In this document: positions 1 through 3,998 of the stretch, piece after piece | Layout: each line of letters begins with the position of its first letter | How positions within the stretch are numbered: position 1 is the first letter of the stretch | Assembly (NCBI GenBank): GCA_964486825.1 | Contig: CAZAQS010000220.1 | Span: 1-7,944, forward strand | DNA length: 7,944 nt | Direction of reading: 5' to 3' | DNA from: CAZAQS01 sp964486825 | GTDB taxonomy: Bacteria; Chloroflexota; Anaerolineae; Anaerolineales; UBA4823 | The notes under the pieces: model-generated | The model's input: the letters and a program-made list of their open reading frames with translations, nothing else | What the model was told of the DNA's origin: nothing | Database searches by the model: none | Program-made: the position numbers and the translations under genes

Positions 1-18
1 TAACAGGAAATTCAGACT

Positions 19-51
19 GCCTGATCCCAAGTTGTTCGGCTTGGGCGAGGC
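19..51 (-). terminator. Possible stem-loop downstream of the GNAT gene
   Basis: The arms CCCAAG (26-31) and CTTGGG (40-45) form a 6-bp stem with an 8-base loop. It is extended outward by GCCT (19-22) with AGGC (48-51) across a small internal loop. It lies about 30-60 bases past the stop of the minus-strand gene at 80-853, where a terminator would be expected. No T-run follows on either strand, so it is not a textbook intrinsic terminator. It may be a transcript-end hairpin or chance. Confidence 0.25.
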
Positions 52-79
52 GGAAACAAGTTGCATCAAGAGAACTATG

Positions 80-853
80 TTATAGATTACGCTCCATCAA
101 GACCAGTATGTCTTTCCCATCTTTCAGAAATATTCTATCCAATTCTGCCACTTCCATAAACCCCTGTGCTTGAAACATTGCACCAGGGCCATTAGGATAC
201 GCCTGTCGCCGGCCCGATATTACCTGGACTCGCTGATATCCCTCGAGTGCTAATTGCTTCAATGTATATTCCAATAAATGCCCTCGATAGTCATCAGCCT
301 CTTCCGTCGAATACAGGCATGTAATGAATGCAGTAGTGGCTTGCTTATTGGGTACTGGAAAAGGGATCTGACTTGCTCGAAGATATTCTATCCCGCCCAC
401 AGGGAATTCCCCAGCATAGGCTAGATACCCTAGCATAGTCTCGCCAAACTGGCTTGCCCACTCACGCTTGCTTTGTTTCACATGAGCGTCCGCTGCCGGC
501 ATGCAAAACGAACAAGCAATATCGATCTTTCCAGGCGTGATAGGCACAATCTGAGAAGCCCTGGCAGGATAGAAAACAGGTGGGTCGGGTACAGCGGGAT
601 GGTGATATTCGCCCTTGGCGATTTGGATCAACAATTCAGCTGGTGCAGGGGAAGGCCAACGGACAACTTCATCGATTACGACCATAAAAGGAAAATATAA
701 TCGATATTGTGCGGCCAGCGTTGGCGTTTTCCCAACGTCAATCACTTCGACATTTCCGCGGAGTTGGGTAGCGGCTTTTTGGACCTGTGTAAGTGTATAC
801 CAAAGCCATGGACATTGACCACCAAAATGCAAGACTTTGAAACTATGGCTCAT
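80..853 (-). CDS. Thioredoxin-like / GNAT N-acetyltransferase two-domain protein (YoaP-related)
   Basis: The 257-residue product has two parts. Residues ~5-85 read as a thioredoxin-like fold: a beta strand leading to a Cys14-Pro15-Trp16 site, a second strand (VEVIDV, 35-40), and PFMVVIDE around 55-62, like the cis-Pro strand. There is only one cysteine at the active-site position, so a CxxC redox motif is absent. Residues ~110-257 resemble the acetyltransferase part of YoaP-type GNAT proteins: CSFC (114-117), a KxxxW stretch, strand GGIEYLR (153-159), FITCLYST (176-183), a weak acetyl-CoA loop DYRGHLLEYTL (188-198) and the late GF motif (231-232). GNAT enzymes move an acetyl group from acetyl-CoA to an amine; the substrate here is unknown. 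No signal peptide is seen, so it should be cytoplasmic. The start at 853 has only a weak upstream GGTGAG, very close to the ATG. Base composition is clearly more AT-rich than the kinase operon, suggesting separate ancestry. The gene call is firm; the function is family-level. Confidence 0.8.
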   Translation of the reverse strand: MSHSFKVLHFGGQCPWLWYTLTQVQKAATQLRGNVEVIDVGKTPTLAAQYRLYFPFMVVIDEVVRWPSPAPAELLIQIAKGEYHHPAVPDPPVFYPARASQIVPITPGKIDIACSFCMPAADAHVKQSKREWASQFGETMLGYLAYAGEFPVGGIEYLRASQIPFPVPNKQATTAFITCLYSTEEADDYRGHLLEYTLKQLALEGYQRVQVISGRRQAYPNGPGAMFQAQGFMEVAELDRIFLKDGKDILVLMERNL

Positions 854-1078
854 AGCTCACCATTGAAGGAGGCGGTCTACCTAGTGGGGCTTGCGGGGGG
901 ACACTCCCCGCCCCACTCTTGGGGGGGGTCGGAGGTGGGGTTGACAAATTGACTTTAAGAACGTCCTGTCCGCATTCCTAGGTGACCTTGATCCTGATCT
1001 GGTTTTCATATATACGACCGCCAGCCGGTGCGACTGTCGCGGCGCGATCAGACCTCGAGCTCACGTCACTGCAGTCGC
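854..1078. other. Non-coding region between the VOC gene and the GNAT gene
   Basis: This is the 225-base spacer between two minus-strand genes. The part near 854-945 is dominated by G-runs and a hairpin (annotated separately). The part from about 1015 to 1078 is GC-rich like the adjacent VOC gene and may have come with it. On the minus strand a TATATAT stretch (about 1009-1015) could serve as a -10 element for the GNAT gene, but I see no good -35 partner. No convincing small gene was found. Confidence 0.5.
883..939. repeat. G-rich inverted repeat and G-run cluster
   Basis: AGTGGGGC (883-890) is perfectly complementary to GCCCCACT (910-917), with further GGGG (895-898) to CCCC (906-909) pairing inside, giving a strong hairpin. 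Directly after it comes a run of eight G (921-928), then GG, GG and GGGG up to 939. The hairpin sits in the leader of the minus-strand GNAT gene, 30-65 bases before its start. No T-run follows it on either strand. It could be a transcript structure, a dispersed palindromic element or a G-quadruplex-prone tract. The G8 run is also a likely place for sequencing error. Confidence 0.5.
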
Positions 1079-1747
1079 TCAGTCGCGACCCTTCGTAGTG
1101 GCGATGTCAGCCTCGTTCCCCGCCGCGTCGGCCAGCGTCCACCATGAGGGCGCAAACTCGTCGCGCACCATCCGGCCACCTGCGGCGAGCGCCGCCGCGA
1201 TGCGAGCCTCCGCCTGCTCGTACGGTACCCAGATCGCGACGTGGATCGCACCGGCGCCGTCACCTCGTGGCTCGTCCATCTGCTCGAACCAGAACGCAGG
1301 CCCGCGATCGTGCGGGTCGACGAGGTCTTCGTCGGGGCTGTCGCGCCGAGGCTCGTATCCGAGCACCGCTCGCCAGAACGGTATCACCTGGGCGATGTTG
1401 GTCGCGCCGGGAATGATGAGCAGGCTTTGGACCGCAGACGGGTCAGCGGCGAGGCCAAGCTTCCGCGCAGCTGCAGAGATCAGCCTGGCAAATTCGACGT
1501 CACGCCGGCTGGGCCCGAAGTAGTCGCCGGTATACGTGATTGTGTGAACGGTCACGCCGTCGTGTCGAACATCGACGCCGGGGCTGTGATCCTCGGCTCC
1601 CTGCAACTCGCTGATCGCCTGCACGAACCGGGCGCTCTCGGCGAACGAGCGGGTGCGGAAGAAGGCAGTTGCACCTTCACTGGTAAGGCGCCAGTCCTCG
1701 ACGCCCTCGGCCTCGTGGAATTGGCTGGGTGTGATTAGGTCGGTCAT
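1079..1747 (-). CDS. Pterin-dehydratase-like / VOC (glyoxalase-like) fusion protein
   Basis: The product has 222 residues, starting MTDLITP. Residues ~15-100 resemble pterin-4a-carbinolamine dehydratase (PCD/DCoH): an N-terminal WRL strand, a helix with FAESARFVQAIS, the EDHSP motif (52-56) and a late RRDVEFARLIS helix. PCD recycles 4a-hydroxy-tetrahydrobiopterin. Its usual motif carries two adjacent histidines; here the second is serine (His54-Ser55), so dehydratase activity is uncertain. Residues ~105-220 form a VOC-type domain (SLLIIPG, FWRAVLGYEP, GPAFWFEQMDEP, AIHVAIWVP, WWTLADAAGNEADIAT). VOC domains usually bind a metal and act on small molecules, but I cannot name a substrate. The start at 1747 is chosen because AAGGAGG (1759-1753) stands five bases before it. 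An in-frame ATG at 1807 would add 20 residues but lacks such a site and is not expected from the family. Codon use is strongly G/C-ending, unlike the GNAT neighbour, and resembles actinobacterial genes, which suggests transfer. Confidence 0.85.
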   Translation of the reverse strand: MTDLITPSQFHEAEGVEDWRLTSEGATAFFRTRSFAESARFVQAISELQGAEDHSPGVDVRHDGVTVHTITYTGDYFGPSRRDVEFARLISAAARKLGLAADPSAVQSLLIIPGATNIAQVIPFWRAVLGYEPRRDSPDEDLVDPHDRGPAFWFEQMDEPRGDGAGAIHVAIWVPYEQAEARIAAALAAGGRMVRDEFAPSWWTLADAAGNEADIATTKGRD

Positions 1748-1752
1748 ACAAT

Positions 1753-1759
1753 CCTCCTT
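1753..1759 (-). promoter_or_regulatory. Strong Shine-Dalgarno that fixes the start of the PCD-VOC gene
   Basis: The minus strand reads AAGGAGG, then ATTGT, then the ATG at 1747. A perfect seven-base Shine-Dalgarno at five-base spacing favours this start over the in-frame ATG at 1807. Confidence 0.8.
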
Positions 1760-1876
1760 GTCACTGAACTTTTTTGCGAAACTGTCGCTAAGCTCGACTT
1801 TATCCATGCCAATGCCCCAAGGAAACGGTCATCCAGCCGAGCAAGACTTTTTGGTATATTTAGCCTTGAAGTGCAG

Positions 1877-1905
1877 ATTATATGTGGGATTGGCGAAGGT
1901 GTAAA
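1877..1905 (-). promoter_or_regulatory. Sigma-70-type promoter for the PCD-VOC gene
   Basis: On the minus strand TTTACA (1905-1900) is followed after exactly 17 bases by TATAAT (1882-1877): 5/6 and 6/6 matches to the housekeeping consensus at ideal spacing. Transcription would begin near 1870 and leave a leader of about 120 bases before the start at 1747. The leader contains the in-frame ATG at 1807. The promoter points away from the IS remnant that begins about 20 bases further upstream. Confidence 0.6.
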
Positions 1906-1924
1906 TGGAAAGAGCATTGATAGC

Positions 1925-2080
1925 TAGGGTGAACGCATCTAAATTTAACTAGACAAAAACGGGCAGCCTGGCTTATCCTCAACGCTCAAATGAACAAGGA
2001 GGATAAGCGATGGAAGATCCAGTTCTGCCGACCATAGAACAGCATTTTGGCGACTTGACCGATCCGAGAATAGATCGGAC
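1925..2080 (+). mobile_element. Remnant of the left end of an ISAs1-family insertion sequence
   Basis: The first 23-24 codons of an ISAs1 (H-repeat) type transposase are preserved at 2010-2080, preceded by about 85 bases of non-coding sequence beginning near GGTGAACGCATCT. I take that stretch to be the element's terminal inverted repeat region, but with no right end in the window to compare, both boundaries are estimates. The similarity to the family stops abruptly around 2076-2082. The catalytic DDE domain and the right end are missing, so the element cannot move on its own. Confidence 0.6.
1971..2008 (+). promoter_or_regulatory. Hairpin sequestering the transposase ribosome-binding site
   Basis: GCTTATCCTC (1971-1980) and GAGGATAAGC (1999-2008) form a perfect 10-bp inverted repeat with an 18-base loop. 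The right arm overlaps the AAGGAGG Shine-Dalgarno (1996-2002) and ends one base before the transposase ATG (2010). In a transcript entering from outside, the site would be folded away. In a transcript starting inside the loop it would be free. IS10 and IS50 limit read-through expression of their transposases this way. Confidence 0.6.
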
Positions 2081-2138
2081 GCCTACCGGACTGAGAAAGC
2101 GGGTGTCTTTAGGGGGAGGGGGCCTTAATTGGGGGTAA
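2010..2138 (+). pseudogene. Truncated ISAs1-family transposase
   Basis: The frame starts MEDPVLPTIEQHFGDLTDPR and reads on through IDRT before leaving the family pattern. The 'HF-x-DLxDPR-x-x-R' signature is typical of the N-terminal DDE_Tnp_1-associated region of ISAs1/H-repeat transposases. Complete proteins are about 350-400 residues; this frame stops after 42. Residues 25-42 (PTGLRKRV, then a glycine stretch) look like unrelated sequence read through after a deletion joint. A good AAGGAGG site precedes the start but lies inside a hairpin. The fragment should be non-functional. Confidence 0.65.
2101..2135 (+). other. G-run cluster upstream of the phosphorelay operon
   Basis: Four G-runs lie on the plus strand: GGG (2101-2103), GGGGG (2112-2116), GGGGG (2118-2122) and GGGGG (2131-2135), with spacers of 8, 1 and 8 bases. 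The pattern is just outside the standard quadruplex rule but could fold. It ends at the putative -35 element of the operon promoter. Confidence 0.35.
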
Positions 2139-2158
2139 TTTGTCCGATTTGGTATAAT
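2129..2158 (+). promoter_or_regulatory. Putative promoter of the phosphorelay operon
   Basis: A perfect TATAAT (2153-2158) is preceded after 18 bases by TTGGGG (2129-2134), a weak -35. Transcription would start near 2165, only about 13 bases before the HPt start at 2178, so the leader would be very short and start at or within the AGGAGG Shine-Dalgarno (2165-2170). Either the promoter is real with a minimal leader, or the TATAAT is incidental and the true promoter is further upstream, possibly in the IS remnant. Confidence 0.4.
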
Positions 2159-2177
2159 TCGGCCAGGAGGTCTCCCC

Positions 2178-2546
2178 ATGCCAGAGGCAGACATCGATCA
2201 TACTGCTCTGAAAAATTTACTGGCCTCCGTCGGGCACGACGAAGCGTTTTTCCAGGTACTGGTCAGCACATACCTGGAGGACACTCCGGAGCAGCTTGCT
2301 GCCATGCAGCAGGCAGTGGACTCGGCCGACCCGGACCAGTTCAGGCGCGCCGCACACAGCTTAAAGTCAAACAGCAGCAATTTTGGCGCGCATAACCTGG
2401 CCGAAATTTCTAAGGAGCTTGAAGAGTTCGGCCGCTCTGGTACTTTAATGGGGGTCGCGCCTCGCCTGATACAGGCCGAGGCTGAGTTCCAAAAGGTACA
2501 ACGGGAGCTAGAAAGCCTGCTCTCCAGGGGAGTCTCCTCCCTATGA
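2178..2546 (+). CDS. Free-standing HPt (histidine phosphotransfer) protein
   Basis: This is a 122-residue, all-helical, soluble protein. The HPt signature is AAHSLKSNSSNFGA (58-71), with His60 as the phospho-accepting residue and the Lys63 and Gly70 expected around it. HPt proteins have no kinase activity; they shuttle phosphate between receiver-domain aspartates. It reads as a single domain of normal HPt size. AGGAGG sits seven bases before the ATG. Its stop codon overlaps the start of the next gene (ATGA at 2543-2546), which implies coupled translation with the REC-kinase. The likely partners are the receivers of the two kinases in the same operon: the membrane hybrid kinase (Asp689, Asp832) as donor and the REC-kinase (Asp59) as acceptor, or the reverse. 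The family call is secure; the direction of flow is inference. Confidence 0.92.
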   Translation: MPEADIDHTALKNLLASVGHDEAFFQVLVSTYLEDTPEQLAAMQQAVDSADPDQFRRAAHSLKSNSSNFGAHNLAEISKELEEFGRSGTLMGVAPRLIQAEAEFQKVQRELESLLSRGVSSL

Positions 2547-3952
2547 ACGCCAACAAGGCCGCGGCAGGCCATATCCTGGCTGTGGATGACAACAAGGTCA
2601 ACCGGCTGCTGCTCTCACGGGCTTTGCAAGAATTGGGATATACATTCGAGCTGGCCGAAAACGGGCGGCAGGCTCTGGCTATGGTCAGGCAGCAGGCCTT
2701 CGACGCCATGCTGCTGGATATCGTCATGCCCGTGATGGACGGCTACCAGGTGCTGGAGTATTTAAAGGGGGACCCTGCCTTACGGCAGCTTCCGGTTATT
2801 GTCATCTCCGCGGTGGACGATCTGGACAGCGTGATCCGCTGCATCGAGATGGGGGCGGAAGATTACCTTCCCAAGCCCTTCAACCCATTGCTATTAAAAG
2901 CTCGCCTGGGCGCATCCTTGGAAAAGAAGAAACTGCACGACCTGGAAAAAGCCTACCTGGAGCAGGAGATGCGCTTACAAACCAGTGAAAAACTGGCTTC
3001 TATTGGCCGGCTGAGCGCCGGGATGGCTCACGAGCTGAACAACCCGGCTGCCGCCACGCAGCGGGGGGCGCTCCAGCTCGGGAAAGCGCTGCACGACCAC
3101 CGGTCTGCCAGTATGGAGTTGCTGGCCCGGCCCCTGGAGCCGCCTCAGATCGAGGCTCTTACAAGTCTCGAGAGGCGTATTGCGGCTGCGGTTGCTCAAC
3201 CGGCTGTCCTGGATCCAATGCAGCGCAGCGACCTGGAAAGCGAGCTGGAAGACTGGCTGGAGGCATTTAGCGTCACCCAGGCCTGGGAGTTGGCCCCCAC
3301 CCTGGCAGCGCTGTTCCACAGCCGGGATGACCTCTCCCAGCTGGAAAGCAGCTTTCCACGGGAACGGATCCCGCCAGTGACGGCCTGGCTGGCTTCCCTG
3401 GCGGTGCTGTACGACCTGTCTGCGAGCATTTCACAAGGGGCGGAGCGCATTGGGCGCATCGTGAATGCCCTCAAGTCGTATACAAATTTGGACCAGGCCC
3501 CACTTCAGGAGGTCGACCTGAATGAATGCCTGGACAGTACCCTGGCCATACTGGAATACCGGCTGGAGGGTGTGGAGGTCAAAAAGGAATACGGCAACCT
3601 GCCGCGGGTGCCAGCGTATCCCCTGGAGCTGAACCAGGTATGGCTGCACCTGCTGGACAATGCACTGGACGCCCTGCAAGGAAAGGGAAGCGTTACCTTG
3701 CGCACACGCTGGGAGGACCCGGCGGCGGTCGTGGAGGTGGAGGATACCGGGCCGGGGATACCCCAGGAGTTACAGCACAGGATCTTCACTCCCTTTTTTA
3801 CGACGAAGCCCCCGGGGCAGGGGGTTGGACTGGGCTTGAGCTCCAGCTGGAATATCGTGGTCAATAAACACAGGGGAGAGATGGCTTTCTCTTCGTCTAA
3901 CGGCTATACGCGCTTCCAGGTAAGGCTGCCCAGGCAGGAGTTCCCGGACTGA
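2543..3952 (+). CDS. Soluble response-regulator/histidine-kinase ('reverse hybrid') with HELNNP H-box
   Basis: The product has 469 residues with no membrane segments. The receiver domain (~9-125) has the acidic pair Asp15-Asp16, acceptor Asp59, Ser89 and Lys111 (YLPKPF). A helical linker (126-150) leads to a histidine-kinase core with phospho-acceptor His163 in MAHELNNP. Between this helix and its usual partner helix (ISQGAERIGRIVNALKSYT, 296-314) lies an extra ~120-residue helical stretch including ELEDWLEAFSVTQAWELAP (234-252). I recall such a stretch from a specific subfamily of bacterial kinases, often attached to cyclic-nucleotide-binding or receiver modules. The ATPase domain follows: N-box Asn373 (LLDNALDAL), G1 DTGPGIP (401-407) and G2 GQGVGLGL (425-432). 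All catalytic elements look intact. Phosphorylation of its own N-terminal receiver probably controls the kinase. The start overlaps the HPt stop by four bases, and the stop is 46 bases before the hybrid kinase. No output domain is attached. Confidence 0.92.
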   Translation: MNANKAAAGHILAVDDNKVNRLLLSRALQELGYTFELAENGRQALAMVRQQAFDAMLLDIVMPVMDGYQVLEYLKGDPALRQLPVIVISAVDDLDSVIRCIEMGAEDYLPKPFNPLLLKARLGASLEKKKLHDLEKAYLEQEMRLQTSEKLASIGRLSAGMAHELNNPAAATQRGALQLGKALHDHRSASMELLARPLEPPQIEALTSLERRIAAAVAQPAVLDPMQRSDLESELEDWLEAFSVTQAWELAPTLAALFHSRDDLSQLESSFPRERIPPVTAWLASLAVLYDLSASISQGAERIGRIVNALKSYTNLDQAPLQEVDLNECLDSTLAILEYRLEGVEVKKEYGNLPRVPAYPLELNQVWLHLLDNALDALQGKGSVTLRTRWEDPAAVVEVEDTGPGIPQELQHRIFTPFFTTKPPGQGVGLGLSSSWNIVVNKHRGEMAFSSSNGYTRFQVRLPRQEFPD

Positions 3953-3998
3953 AACGGCCCAATAACTCGTACGATAACCATCCCCAGGGAGGTATGAC

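Noticed and set aside
941..946. Perfect TTGACA on the plus strand
   Set aside because: There is no -10 element at 16-19 bases and no plus-strand gene follows; it points into the 3' end of a minus-strand gene.
1241..1738. Plus-strand open frame of 165 codons opposite the PCD-VOC gene
   Set aside because: It is a shadow of a GC-rich gene. The minus-strand frame has family motifs and a perfect Shine-Dalgarno; this one has neither.
1748..1807. In-frame ATG at 1807 giving a 20-residue N-terminal extension of the PCD-VOC protein
   Set aside because: The family starts at MTDLITP, and AAGGAGG stands at ideal distance from the ATG at 1747. The extension's lysine- and serine-rich sequence does not look like part of the domain.
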